Part shown: piece by piece, positions 16,864 through 27,202 of the stretch | Layout of the letters: every line of letters starts with the position of its first letter | Numbering within the stretch: the stretch's first letter is position 1 | Source: DASPOF01 sp035626155 | Lineage (GTDB): Bacteria > Desulfobacterota > Binatia > Binatales > Binataceae | Length of the DNA stretch: 64,000 nt | Direction of reading: 5' to 3' | Assembly: GCA_035626155.1 (NCBI GenBank) | Contig: DASPOF010000012.1 | Coordinates: 3,156-67,155, forward strand | Notes under the pieces: model-generated | Database searches by the model: none | Told to the model about the DNA's origin: nothing | The model's input: the letters and a program-made list of their open reading frames with translations, nothing else | Position numbers and translations under genes: made by a program

Positions 16864-19152
16864 TTAACTCGCCGATGCCGGACGCGCCTCCTCGGCAGCG
16901 CCCTTGCTCAGTATTGCCTTCAGCAGACGCGGCGGTGACATCGGTGTCTCCCTCATCCTGACCCCGGCCGCATGATAGATTGCGTTGGCAACCGCCGCGG
17001 GTCCTGGAACGATCGGAACCTCGCCAACCCCGCGCACGCCGAAGGGATGGCCGGGGTTGGGCACTTCGACGAGGATCGTGTCGATCATGGGCAGGTCGAG
17101 GCAGGTCGGCATCCGGTAATCGAGCAGGCCCGTGTTACGCAGGATGCCCTTGGCATCGTAAACGTACTCTTCGTTGAGCGCCCATCCGATTCCCTGCGCC
17201 ACGCCGCCTTGCAGTTGGCCCTCAACGTAAGCGGGATGAATGGCGCGGCCGACGTCTTGTGCAACGGTGCAGCGGAGGATCTGAACCTTGCCCGTTTCGG
17301 GATCGACTTCGACATCGACGCAGATGGTTGCGAATGCGGGTCCTACGCCGCGGGGCGTGACCGCGGCACGGCCGGTGATCGGCCCGCCGGTGCGGGCGAA
17401 TCGCGGAGCGAGGTCCCTGATGGACATCGGCGGAACGCCGTTGCCCTTGGCGATGAGCTTGCCGTCGCGGAAATCGACCTCGTCGGGCTTCTTCTCCCAC
17501 ACTATCGCGGCGCGTTCCTTTAGCTGGCGGATCGCATCGAGCGCCGCCTCGTACACCGCGGTGCCGGTCGCGAAGGTCGTGCGGCTGCCCGCGCTCAGGT
17601 TGGTGTGACCGATCGAATCGGTGTCGGCAACCACCGGGCGCACGTCGGACATCGGCATCCCGAGCACCTCCGCCGCGATCATCGCCATCGAGGTGCGCGT
17701 GCCGGCGATATCCACCGAGCCCGTGACGACGCTCGCGGTGCCATCGGCATGGATATTGACCATTGCCGACGAAGACATCCCGGCGTTGAACCAGAAGCCC
17801 GACGCGATGCCGCGGCCGCGGTTGGGGCCCACCAGTTTCGACTTGTAATGGTCGCTGTTCTTGATCGCCTCGCAGGTCTCGATGAACCCGATTTTCCTGA
17901 ACGGCGGTCCCACCGGCTGCGGCGTGCCCTCGCGCGACCCGTTCTTCATCCGGAAGTCGAGCGGATCCATGCCGCACTTCTCGGCGAGTTCGTCGATGAC
18001 CGTCTCGGATGCGAAGGCGGCGTTGGTCGAGCCGGGTGCGCGGTATGACGCGATCTTGGGGCGATTGACGACGACATCGTAGGCGTCAATCAGGCGGTTC
18101 TCGATGTTGTACGGCCCGATGATCGTCATCGCGCCCGCGCCCACCGGCGAGCCCGGATATGCGCCCGCCTCGTAGGCCATCCAGATCTGCGCCGCGGTGA
18201 TTTTGCCGTCCCGCGTCGCGCCCATCTTGACCCGGATCGTTGAGCCCGAGGTCGGCCCGGTCGCGCGCAAGACCTCGGCCCGGTTCATCACGAGCTTCAC
18301 CGGATGGCCGGTTTTCTGCGAGAGCAGGACAGAGAGCGGCTCGAGGTAGATGACGGTCTTGCCGCCGAAGCCGCCGCCGAGCTCGGTCGCGACGACCTTG
18401 ATTTTCCCGACCGGAACGCCGAGCACCTGAGCGCTGAACTGGCGCACCTCGAACGGCCCCTGGGTGGAGCAATAGATGGTCGCCTGCCCGTCGGGGTTCC
18501 AGATTCCGACCGCATTGTGCGGCTCGATATAGCCCTGATGCACCATCGCGGTCTTGAATTCGCGCTCGACGACGAAGTCGGCGGCCTTGAAGCCGGCCTC
18601 GACATCGCCGACCTTGAACTGGATGTGGCGCGCGACGTTGGTCTGCTTGTCGCCCTCCTCGGCGTTGCGCAGCTCGGGCAGCAGGATGGGTGCGCCGGGC
18701 TTCATCGCGTCTTCGACCGTCATCACGGGGGGCAGGACTTCGTATTCGACCTCGATCAGCCGCACCGCCTCCTCGGCGATGTGGGGGCTGGTCGCGGCGA
18801 CGGCGGCGATCGCGTGGCCGTCATAGAGGACTTTTTCGTGCGCCAGCACGTTGCGCGTGAGATAGTGCGGATTGACCGCCAACTCGCCCGCCGCTTCCTC
18901 ACGGTTGGCCGCCTCGGGCAGGTCCTTGGCGGTCACGATCGCCTTGACGCCCGGCAGCTTGAGCGCCTTCTGGAAATTAATCGATTTGATTATCGCGTGC
19001 GCGTGCGGGCTGCGGAGTAACTTGCCGTACAGCATCCCGGGGAAGGAATAATCCGCGCCATATTTCGCCCGCCCGGTCACTCTGTCCAGGCCGTCGGGGC
19101 GGATCGGACGAGTGCCGATCACCTTGAAGCTACTGCCGGTTGAGTCTGCCAT
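16864..19152 (-). CDS. Xanthine dehydrogenase-family molybdopterin-binding subunit
   Basis: This 762-residue large subunit binds the molybdopterin cytosine dinucleotide cofactor and hydroxylates a carbon or CO-like substrate. The Moco-binding loops include TELGGGFGGKT. The catalytic glutamate lies in VRGVGEVPIVP near the C-terminus. The active-site loop reads SYRAPGSTNA and not the AYRCSFR loop of form I CO dehydrogenase, so this is not a classical CoxL. Nicotinate-, aromatic- or aldehyde-type substrates are possible. The start ATG 19152 has GAGG upstream. It is the third gene of the FAD, iron-sulfur, molybdenum order. Confidence 0.92.
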   Translation of the reverse strand: MADSTGSSFKVIGTRPIRPDGLDRVTGRAKYGADYSFPGMLYGKLLRSPHAHAIIKSINFQKALKLPGVKAIVTAKDLPEAANREEAAGELAVNPHYLTRNVLAHEKVLYDGHAIAAVAATSPHIAEEAVRLIEVEYEVLPPVMTVEDAMKPGAPILLPELRNAEEGDKQTNVARHIQFKVGDVEAGFKAADFVVEREFKTAMVHQGYIEPHNAVGIWNPDGQATIYCSTQGPFEVRQFSAQVLGVPVGKIKVVATELGGGFGGKTVIYLEPLSVLLSQKTGHPVKLVMNRAEVLRATGPTSGSTIRVKMGATRDGKITAAQIWMAYEAGAYPGSPVGAGAMTIIGPYNIENRLIDAYDVVVNRPKIASYRAPGSTNAAFASETVIDELAEKCGMDPLDFRMKNGSREGTPQPVGPPFRKIGFIETCEAIKNSDHYKSKLVGPNRGRGIASGFWFNAGMSSSAMVNIHADGTASVVTGSVDIAGTRTSMAMIAAEVLGMPMSDVRPVVADTDSIGHTNLSAGSRTTFATGTAVYEAALDAIRQLKERAAIVWEKKPDEVDFRDGKLIAKGNGVPPMSIRDLAPRFARTGGPITGRAAVTPRGVGPAFATICVDVEVDPETGKVQILRCTVAQDVGRAIHPAYVEGQLQGGVAQGIGWALNEEYVYDAKGILRNTGLLDYRMPTCLDLPMIDTILVEVPNPGHPFGVRGVGEVPIVPGPAAVANAIYHAAGVRMRETPMSPPRLLKAILSKGAAEEARPASAS

Positions 19153-19200
19153 AAAGAGACCTCGCCGAGTTGGTATATCGCGCCCCTTTACCAGGCGATC

Positions 19201-19707
19201 TTAGCTGTTCGCCGCCTTACGGTCAGCGGATGATTCGCGCATCACCTTCGCCGCATCCAGCACCGCGCGAACGATCTTGTCGTACCCGGTGCATCGGCAA
19301 AGATTGCCGGCCAGCGCGTAACGCACTTCGGCCTCGCTGGGATCGGGGTTGCGGTCGAGGAGCGCCTTGGATGACATCAGGATGCCGGGCGTGCAGATTC
19401 CGCACTGCAGGCTCGCGTGTTCAAGGAACTTCTGCTGGAGCGGATGGAGATTCGGCCCATCGGCGAGCCCCTCGACGGTCACGATGTTGCGCCCCGCCGC
19501 CTCGACGCCGAGCATCAGGCACGAGCACACTACCTTGCCGTCCACGAGCACGCTGCACGCGCCGCAGTCGCCGGTGAGGCATCCCTCCTTGGTGCCGGTG
19601 AGCTCCAGCACGTCGCGCAGGCATTCGAGCAGGCTCTGTCGCGGTTCGCACAGGAACTCGACCTGCTCGCCGTTAACCGTCGCTTCAACCAGGGTGTGTT
19701 TGGGCAT
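19201..19707 (-). CDS. (2Fe-2S)-binding subunit of a molybdenum hydroxylase
   Basis: This 168-residue small subunit passes electrons from molybdopterin to FAD. The N-terminal plant-ferredoxin-like cluster uses EGCLTGDCGACSVLVDG and a later VVCSC. The C-terminal helical domain binds the second cluster through QCGICTPG and NLCRCTGY. Both signatures are complete. AGAGAG precedes ATG 19707. It lies between the FAD subunit and the large subunit with short spacers, as is usual for CoxS-like genes. Confidence 0.95.
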   Translation of the reverse strand: MPKHTLVEATVNGEQVEFLCEPRQSLLECLRDVLELTGTKEGCLTGDCGACSVLVDGKVVCSCLMLGVEAAGRNIVTVEGLADGPNLHPLQQKFLEHASLQCGICTPGILMSSKALLDRNPDPSEAEVRYALAGNLCRCTGYDKIVRAVLDAAKVMRESSADRKAANS

Positions 19708-19739
19708 CTGGTAATTCTCTCTTTGGTTGCGGCCGAATT

Positions 19740-20609
19740 TCAGCTCTTGCGTGCGCGTTCGGCGGCAATCCTGAGCGTCCGCCGGGTGAGCACGCCGGTC
19801 ACGTGGCGGCGATGTTCGATCGTGCCGCGCATGTCGTCGATTGGCGATGAGGCCTCGATTGCAAGGCGCGCCGCGGTCTCGATCGCCGCGTCATCGAGCC
19901 GCTTGCCCGCGAGCGACTCCCCCGCCTTGGCCGCGAAAATCGGGGTCGGCCCGACCGCGCCAAGCGCGATTCGCGCGGCTTTCACCCGGTCGCCATCGAG
20001 GGTCACCGCCGAGCCCACGCCGACCACCGCGATATCCATCTCGTTGCGCGGGATGAAGCGCAGATAGGCGTCGCTCGAATGCGGGGCCGGAGGCGCGATC
20101 AGAATCTGGACGAGCAATTCACCCGGCTCGAGCACGGTGCGCCCGGGAGCGATGCAGAATTTCTCGACCGGAACTTCCCGCTCGCCCTTGGGACCGGCGA
20201 CGCGCGCGCGCGCGCCGAGCGCGATCAGCGCGGGCGTCGTGTCGGCGGCGGGCGATCCGTTGCACAGGTTGCCGCCCATCGTCGCGCGGTTCTGAACCTG
20301 CACCGATCCAATCAGATGCGCCGCCTCGGTCAGACCGGGGTAATGGCGATGCATCTCCGGACGCGCGCAGATATCGGTGCAGCTCACCGCCGCTCCGACC
20401 CTCAGTCCCGCGCGCGAATCGAACGAGAACTCCTGCAATTCCTTGATGTGCTTTACATCGACCACGTGCTCGGGCCGGCGCAGTCCCATTCGCATCTGGA
20501 TGATCAGGTCGGAGCCGCCGGCCAGCGGCCGCGCTCGCTCGCCATAGGTTCTGAGAATGCTGATCGCCTGCTCGAGTGTCGATGGTGCTTCGTAAGTTAG
20601 GGCGTGCAC
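19740..20609 (-). CDS. FAD-binding subunit of a molybdenum hydroxylase
   Basis: This 289-residue CoxM-like subunit accepts electrons from the 2Fe-2S protein and passes them to an external acceptor. FAD-binding signatures are visible: RPLAGGSDLI near residue 28 and ATMGGNLCNGSPAADT near residue 109. The start is GTG 20609 with GAGGA upstream. It is the first gene of the operon, so the promoter must lie in 20610-20893, shared with the divergent secreted-protein gene. Confidence 0.93.
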   Translation of the reverse strand: MHALTYEAPSTLEQAISILRTYGERARPLAGGSDLIIQMRMGLRRPEHVVDVKHIKELQEFSFDSRAGLRVGAAVSCTDICARPEMHRHYPGLTEAAHLIGSVQVQNRATMGGNLCNGSPAADTTPALIALGARARVAGPKGEREVPVEKFCIAPGRTVLEPGELLVQILIAPPAPHSSDAYLRFIPRNEMDIAVVGVGSAVTLDGDRVKAARIALGAVGPTPIFAAKAGESLAGKRLDDAAIETAARLAIEASSPIDDMRGTIEHRRHVTGVLTRRTLRIAAERARKS

Positions 20610-20893
20610 GAGAGCGAATCCTCCCCGGGTCGGGCTAATGGCGCGCCCGCCATCGTGTCTTTAGATAGCTTACTTTGGCCGCGTGATAAAAGCCCGCAAT
20701 GCAAATCGTTCGGAGATGAGAGCTGGAGCGGGGTCTTCAGCTACAACCATCCGCTCGACAGGAAAGCGACGTCAAGCAGGGCCGGGACTTTGTCTTTGCA
20801 AACTGGTTGGCATTTGTGTCAGCCTGAATCGTGCTTTGAGTTGGATTATTCCGTTTACGCTTCAGTTCTTTTTCTTGGGAGGGTTGGAGACAC

Positions 20894-21415
20894 ATGAATA
20901 CAATCAGAGCCTTTTCCGTGGCCGCAGGCGCCACGCTGCTGGTTGCGATCGTTGCAGCTTCTGGCTCGGTCGTGCGAGCGCAGGAACTAAACGGAGGAGA
21001 AGCCTGGGGCGTACCCTCGAACGCCGGCGAAGGAGCCGCCGTTCCCGAGAAGAAGACGCCCGTGGACGTGACCGGATGCTGGGTCGGCCCCGTTGATGAC
21101 AAGGGTCAGGGCCCCGGCTACGTGGAATTCACCTTCACGCAGACCTCGAACGGAACGAAGCTCGTCGCCGACGAGAGCACCTTTGACTTCGAATTCGACA
21201 ATGGCGCATACGCATACAACGATGTCTCGATGAAGGGGTCCGTGTCCGGCGCGAAGGTAAGCTTCAACGGCACGGCCGGCAAAGGCTGCTCGATGAAGGG
21301 CAGCGGTGTTGCCAACAGCGGCGTGACAGAAATCACGGGCACTTACCACTTCAGCGGTGCGTGCAACAAGAAGGGAGGCTTCAAGGGAGGCACGTTTCAG
21401 GTCGAACATTGTTGA
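20894..21415 (+). CDS. Secreted protein of unknown function
   Basis: This 173-residue protein has a clear signal peptide (hydrophobic AAGATLLVAIVAASGS with probable cleavage after VRAQ). The mature part is rich in glycine, threonine and beta strands, with cysteines that could form disulfides, including one at the extreme C-terminus (VEHC). It looks like a small beta-barrel or lipocalin-like periplasmic protein. No family is recognised. GGAG lies upstream of ATG 20894. It stands alone, divergent from the molybdenum hydroxylase operon. Confidence 0.75.
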   Translation: MNTIRAFSVAAGATLLVAIVAASGSVVRAQELNGGEAWGVPSNAGEGAAVPEKKTPVDVTGCWVGPVDDKGQGPGYVEFTFTQTSNGTKLVADESTFDFEFDNGAYAYNDVSMKGSVSGAKVSFNGTAGKGCSMKGSGVANSGVTEITGTYHFSGACNKKGGFKGGTFQVEHC

Positions 21416-21568
21416 TGGGCCAGCAGCTCATCAGTTGCAAAACGGGTGAGCGGTTTCGCGCTTGCAGGAATAGCAAGAGGGCGATCCTACGCGTGCCTCG
21501 CGTAGGACGACGGCTCTGATTCGGCATTCGGAAGCGGGCTGCTGAGCCCTTCCAGCGCGGCCCGGTCT

Positions 21569-22654
21569 CTATTCCTTGAATCCCAACTGCGCGGCGACGC
21601 GCGCGGCCGAGGCCGCCAGCGCAGGCGCCAGGCCGCCCATCAGCGCGAAGCGCGGATCGCTGGTCTGCCCGCGAACGTAACGCGCATAGATTTGCTCCAT
21701 GACGGTTGCGTTCTTCCAGTGCGCCCACGCCCAGTAGAAGGCGATGTGGCTTACGTCGCGGCCGGTCTTCGCCGCGTAGCGCTGAATCAGTTCGTTGCGC
21801 GTCATGAAGCCGGGCATGGTCGTGTGCGCCGCGGTGGCGCTCGCTTCCCCCGGGTCGCCGGCTTCGCGCCAGTAGTTGAGGACCATTCCCATGTCGATCA
21901 GCGGGTCGCCGATCGTGGACATCTCCCAGTCGAAGATTCCGGAGATGCGGCCGACGTCGGCATAGTCGAACATCACGTTGTGCAGGAAGTAATCGTTGTG
22001 AATCAGGGTCGGGCGTTGCGCGGGTGGCATGTGCCTGGGAAGCCATTCGCCGATCTTTTCCATCAGCGGTACTTCGCGAGTCTTGGCCTTTTCCCATCGC
22101 GCCATCCAGCCCGCGATTTGCCGCTCGAGGAATCCCTCGGGCTTGCCGAAGGCGCCCAGCCCAATCGCGTTGTAATCGACCGCGTGGAGGTCGGCGAGCG
22201 TGTCGATGAAGCCCTCCGACATGCGGCGGAACGTCGCAGGGTCCTTGCCGAGTTCGCGCGGAATCGGCTGGCGCGATTGCAGGATGATTCCCTTGCGCCG
22301 CTCCATCACGAAAAACGGAGCGCCGATGATCGAGGTGTCCTCGCAGTAGAGCATCCCGCGCGGCGCGGGCGCGAACGCCTGCCACAGCCGCGACAGAACG
22401 CGATACTCGCGCGCCATGTCGTGTCCACCGACCGGCAGAGGCCCAAAGGGCGGGCGGCGCAGCACCCATTCCTGGCCGTCGAAGCGCAAGAGGTAGGTCA
22501 GGTTGGAGTGCCCGCCGTGGAACTGACGCACCTCCATCGGGCGGTCGGCGCCCGTAAGCTTGCCGCGCAAATATTCGCTCAGCCGGCGCCAGTCGAGTTG
22601 CTCTTCGCCGCGGACTTCGCCGTAGTCAGGGACGAATTCGATCGTATTAGCCAT
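21569..22654 (-). CDS. Phosphotransferase family protein (ACAD10/11-kinase type)
   Basis: This 361-residue APH-fold kinase is encoded beside an acyl-CoA dehydrogenase. The catalytic loop is LIHNDYFLHNVMF, with Asn replacing the usual Gly of HGD, a variant common in this subgroup. The metal-binding segment is IFDWEMSTIGDPLIDMG. In the levulinate pathway (LvaA with LvaC) and in mammalian ACAD10/11, such a kinase phosphorylates a 4-hydroxyacyl-CoA and the dehydrogenase partner then removes the phosphate. A comparable role here is inferred from the pairing. The C-terminus is alanine-rich. Confidence 0.88.
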   Translation of the reverse strand: MANTIEFVPDYGEVRGEEQLDWRRLSEYLRGKLTGADRPMEVRQFHGGHSNLTYLLRFDGQEWVLRRPPFGPLPVGGHDMAREYRVLSRLWQAFAPAPRGMLYCEDTSIIGAPFFVMERRKGIILQSRQPIPRELGKDPATFRRMSEGFIDTLADLHAVDYNAIGLGAFGKPEGFLERQIAGWMARWEKAKTREVPLMEKIGEWLPRHMPPAQRPTLIHNDYFLHNVMFDYADVGRISGIFDWEMSTIGDPLIDMGMVLNYWREAGDPGEASATAAHTTMPGFMTRNELIQRYAAKTGRDVSHIAFYWAWAHWKNATVMEQIYARYVRGQTSDPRFALMGGLAPALAASAARVAAQLGFKE

Positions 22655-22781
22655 CGGTTAAAGATTACCCCAAAAGATGCCGTTCCATCACTATCGGCAT
22701 TCTTAAGCGCGCGCGGCGCAACGATCGTTCGCGGGCGCGCTCAGGATGGCCGTCCGTCTTTCTTCATTAGCTCCAATCGGG

Positions 22782-23972
22782 TCACTTCCATTTTCTCAGT
22801 TCGCGGCGCGCGATGGTCATGCGATGGACCTCATCGGGGCCGTCGGCGATTCTGAGCGAACGGCTCTCCCGCCACATCCGCGCGATCGGCAGGTCGTCGG
22901 TCATGCCGGCGGCGCCGAAGAGCTGGATGGCGCGGTCGAGCACGCGCATCACCATGTTCGCCGCCATCACCTTGATCATGGAGATTTCCTGGCGCGCCTC
23001 GCGCTTGCCGATCGTGTCCATTTTCCACGCGGCGTGCATCACCATCAGGCGCGTCGAGTCGATCTCGATACGCGAGTCGGCGATCCATTCCTGGATATTG
23101 GCCTTGTCGGCGAGCAGGCTCCCATGCGTAAATCGCGTGCTCGCCCGCTTGCACATCAGTTCGAGCGCGCGCTCGGCGACGCCGATCATGCGCATGCAAT
23201 GATGGATCCGGCCGGGGCCGAGGCGGGCCTGCGAAATGCCGAATCCGTCGCCCTCGCGGCCGAGCACGTTGGTCGCCGGAACCCGGCAGTCCTTGTAGAT
23301 GATCTCGCAATGGCCGCCGCCGCCCGTATGCCCCATCACCGGGACCGGCCGGATGAGATTGAATCCGGGCGTATCGGTGGGAACGATGATCTGGCTTGCG
23401 CGGCGATGCGGCTCGGCGTCGGGATCCGTGACCACCATCGCAATCGCGAATGCGGAGCCGATCGCGTTCGAGGTGAACCACTTGTGCCCGTTAATCACGT
23501 AATCGTCGCCGTCGCGGACGGCGCGGGTCTTGAGCAGGGTCGGGTCGGAGCCTGCAGTGTCCGGCTCAGTCATCGAGAAACAGGTCCGCATCTCGCCCTC
23601 GAGGCACGGCTTGAGCCAGCGCTCCTTTTGATCGGCGGTGCCGAACTCGGCGAGGATTTCCATGTTGCCGGTGTCGGGCGCCATGCAGTTGAAGGCGCGC
23701 GCGCCGAGCGGAGTGCGGCCCATCAGCTCGCATAGCGTTGCGTACTCGTAGTTCTTGAGCCCCGGACCGTGGCGTTCATCGGGCAGGAAGAGGTTCCACA
23801 GGCCCTCGGCCTTGGCCTTCTTCCTGATTTCCTTCATTACCGGATGTTCTTCATGAGAATCGGCGAGCTCGGGCGTCATGACGACTTTTTCGGCGGGATA
23901 AACGTACTGATCCATGAACGCGGCGACGCGCCTGCGCAGATCCTCGGTCTTGGGGCTGAGTGTAAAGTCCAT
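22782..23972 (-). CDS. Acyl-CoA dehydrogenase family protein
   Basis: This 396-residue flavoprotein has the three-domain acyl-CoA dehydrogenase layout. The FAD/substrate loop is CFSMTEPDTAGSDPT, and the C-terminal helical region contains QLFGAAGMTDDLPIARMWRE. The usual catalytic glutamate position is not obvious, as in ACAD10/11-like members with altered chemistry. It lies 127 bases upstream of the phosphotransferase on the same strand, forming a likely two-gene operon. The substrate is probably a hydroxylated or branched acyl-CoA (inference). Confidence 0.92.
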   Translation of the reverse strand: MDFTLSPKTEDLRRRVAAFMDQYVYPAEKVVMTPELADSHEEHPVMKEIRKKAKAEGLWNLFLPDERHGPGLKNYEYATLCELMGRTPLGARAFNCMAPDTGNMEILAEFGTADQKERWLKPCLEGEMRTCFSMTEPDTAGSDPTLLKTRAVRDGDDYVINGHKWFTSNAIGSAFAIAMVVTDPDAEPHRRASQIIVPTDTPGFNLIRPVPVMGHTGGGGHCEIIYKDCRVPATNVLGREGDGFGISQARLGPGRIHHCMRMIGVAERALELMCKRASTRFTHGSLLADKANIQEWIADSRIEIDSTRLMVMHAAWKMDTIGKREARQEISMIKVMAANMVMRVLDRAIQLFGAAGMTDDLPIARMWRESRSLRIADGPDEVHRMTIARRELRKWK

Positions 23973-24113
23973 ATGATTCCTCGCGGGTGCGATGGTTTGA
24001 CAGCAAGAGACATAGGACAGTTGCGATTCGATTGGAAGCGCGGCAAACCAGCGCGGGCGCGCGCGTCAATCAGCATGCGGGCCCGCGCGAATCACCGCGC
24101 GAGCACGCCCCAA

Positions 24114-24857
24114 TCAGCGCGCGGGCTTGCGCATCACGTAGAACACGTAGCCGTAGAAATCGGAGTATGCGCGGAACAGATCGTACTCGCGTTGGATGTC
24201 GTCGAGCGGCGCGGATGTGCGAGGGTCGCCGGCGTACTTCGATCGCAATTCAAGCAGGCGCGCCTCGCCGGGGCCGTAATAGTTTTTCCACCAGTCCTGC
24301 GGCGGCAGCACAAACGTCTGCAGGTCGCGGTAGCCGGCCTGCGCGGCGATTTCGCAGTTTTGCTCGCGCGACCGCATCCCCGGATAGTGGCTCGCCCAGT
24401 ACTCGCGCGGTTCCTTTGGCGGCGCCGGAACGATCCACGACAACTCCGATACCGCCATCCAGCCGCCCGGCTTGAGAAACCGCCGGCACGCGGCGAGCCC
24501 GGATGCAAAGCCCATGATATAGATTGCGCCCTCGGACCAAATCAGGTCGAACGAATCGGCGGGAAAATCCATCGCGAACATCGACTGCTTGATGGTCGTA
24601 ATTCGATCGGCGACTCCCGCCGCCCGCGCGCGCTCGCTTAGCTCGGTGAGAAATCTCCCGCTGAGATCGAGCGCAACGATCTCGCCCCGCGTCGCCTGCG
24701 CGAGCACGATCGTCTGCGCACCCGTGCCGCAGCCGACATCGAGGATCCTGGGATGCGGCGCAAGCCCGCTCGTCATCGCGAGCGCGCGGAGCGTCGCCTC
24801 GGTGGAACCCGGCCCCTGGCGCGGCAATCCCTCAGTCAGCTCTTCGAGCAAACTCAT
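24114..24857 (-). CDS. SAM-dependent methyltransferase, class I
   Basis: This 247-residue protein has the Rossmann-fold methyltransferase motifs: motif I ILDVGCGTGAQT near residue 38, the acidic end of strand two in IVALDLS, and a post-I segment SFDLIWSEGAIYIMGF. The C-terminal half is rich in tyrosine and tryptophan and probably binds the acceptor. The acceptor cannot be read from the sequence. It lies between the dehydrogenase and RhlE on the same strand, with spacers above 100 bases, so cotranscription is uncertain. Confidence 0.85.
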   Translation of the reverse strand: MSLLEELTEGLPRQGPGSTEATLRALAMTSGLAPHPRILDVGCGTGAQTIVLAQATRGEIVALDLSGRFLTELSERARAAGVADRITTIKQSMFAMDFPADSFDLIWSEGAIYIMGFASGLAACRRFLKPGGWMAVSELSWIVPAPPKEPREYWASHYPGMRSREQNCEIAAQAGYRDLQTFVLPPQDWWKNYYGPGEARLLELRSKYAGDPRTSAPLDDIQREYDLFRAYSDFYGYVFYVMRKPAR

Positions 24858-24974
24858 CGCGGTTCGCCGTACTGTGGCATATGCGACGGCGATCGCGCAG
24901 CGCGTGCGGCAGGGAACCGGAAATGGAGCGCGCCAACCGATGCATCGGCGACAGGCGCGCGAAGCTCGGCGCGG

Positions 24975-26189
<1,215 letters not shown>

Positions 26190-26387
26190 ACTGACTCCTT
26201 GAGTTCAGAGCCCCCGGATTCCAGTCTGGCGATATGGCCAAAACAGTGGGTCTGACAGGTTAGATGGTGGCGTCGCGGAATCCGACGCGCGCATAGGCCG
26301 CAATTGGCTATACAAAAAGCATACCGATCGGGCCGGGCTGGCACAATGGGGGGGTCCGAAAGGCGATACCGGGCTATTCCGTGATGA

Positions 26388-27176
26388 TCAAAAGAGGCTG
26401 GGTTGTCGGACCGGCAGCGGATAGAACAGGCCGACGATAATCCATGCGTCCGGATGTTGGTGGACAGTCCCGACATAAAAGTGCGTGTCAAACCTTTGGA
26501 TCATTTCCCGTTCGTACTTCTGTCGGAAAGGCGCTTCCCATCCGTCGCCGTATTCCTGCCGCCATTTTCGGTAGGATTCGCTCATCTCCCAATCGGTGCA
26601 GCTCAGGTCATGGCCGCCGCATCCTGGGTCCGCGCACGAAAACTCGTATGAGAATTTGAAGGGAATTTTCTCAAGCTCCTCTCTGGGGGCCGCATCAAAC
26701 AGATCAGCTTGGGTTAGAGCCTGCCTCTGCGCGGGCGTCCAATCCTCCTCGTCGGGCTCAATCTTAAGCCGCCCGATTTCTAGCGGTTTGAAGAATCCTA
26801 AAGTAGGAAAGCCGTTAGCATTACGCGCCTTTTGTAACGCACAGAGGGAAGCGGCTTTAAGTGGGAACACCCACTTCTTGCGCTCTGCCCATTGATTATC
26901 GGACGGCAGTACGCCGGAAACCGGTCTGATCGATTCGCGATCAGGGTTGAAACTTTCTGGACGCGCGTCGTTCTGCGCCTTTTGAACGCGCGCCTCGATC
27001 CACTGGTACTTGGAAAATTGCTGTTCTCGGCGTAACCGCCGATAAGGCATCGGGAAAAGGCGAATCCATTTGCCATCTTGTGTGATTCCGCCCGTGCAGG
27101 ACGTCTCTAAGCTTTTGAATGACGGGACCGGATAGGTGCGAATGGTGATCAGGACGCGCTTCGTTTCCCAGGCCAT
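26388..27176 (-). CDS. Unknown protein of the DUF488-linked cassette
   Basis: This 262-residue protein has no assigned function. It opens TKRVLITIRTYPVPSFKSLE and contains a conserved-looking zinc-type cluster CADPGCGGHDLSCTDWE (C-x4-C-x2-H-x3-C followed by DWE). It ends with a hydrophobic strand-rich stretch, WIIVGLFYPLP. I recall similar proteins next to DUF488 genes in other bacteria and archaea, but no activity is known to me. Base composition is visibly AT-richer than the flanks. A 16-bp tandem duplication overlaps the start ATG at 27176. It is the last gene of a three-gene cassette. Confidence 0.72.
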   Translation of the reverse strand: MAWETKRVLITIRTYPVPSFKSLETSCTGGITQDGKWIRLFPMPYRRLRREQQFSKYQWIEARVQKAQNDARPESFNPDRESIRPVSGVLPSDNQWAERKKWVFPLKAASLCALQKARNANGFPTLGFFKPLEIGRLKIEPDEEDWTPAQRQALTQADLFDAAPREELEKIPFKFSYEFSCADPGCGGHDLSCTDWEMSESYRKWRQEYGDGWEAPFRQKYEREMIQRFDTHFYVGTVHQHPDAWIIVGLFYPLPVRQPSLF

Positions 27177-27202
27177 CGCCGCTACAGGCCATCGCCGCTA
27201 CA
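27171..27202. repeat. 16-bp tandem duplication at a gene junction
   Basis: The 16 bases at 27171-27186 are repeated exactly at 27187-27202. The unit carries, on the minus strand, the end of the DUF488 gene (its TAG) and the ATG of the following gene. Because 16 is not a multiple of three, the second ATG at 27192 is out of frame with the protein that starts at 27176. It looks like a replication-slippage event at the junction. Confidence 0.9.

Noticed and set aside
16864..20609. Carbon monoxide dehydrogenase (coxMSL)
   Set aside because: Subunit order fits, but the large subunit lacks the AYRCSFR active-site loop of form I CO dehydrogenase, so I give only the generic molybdenum hydroxylase name.
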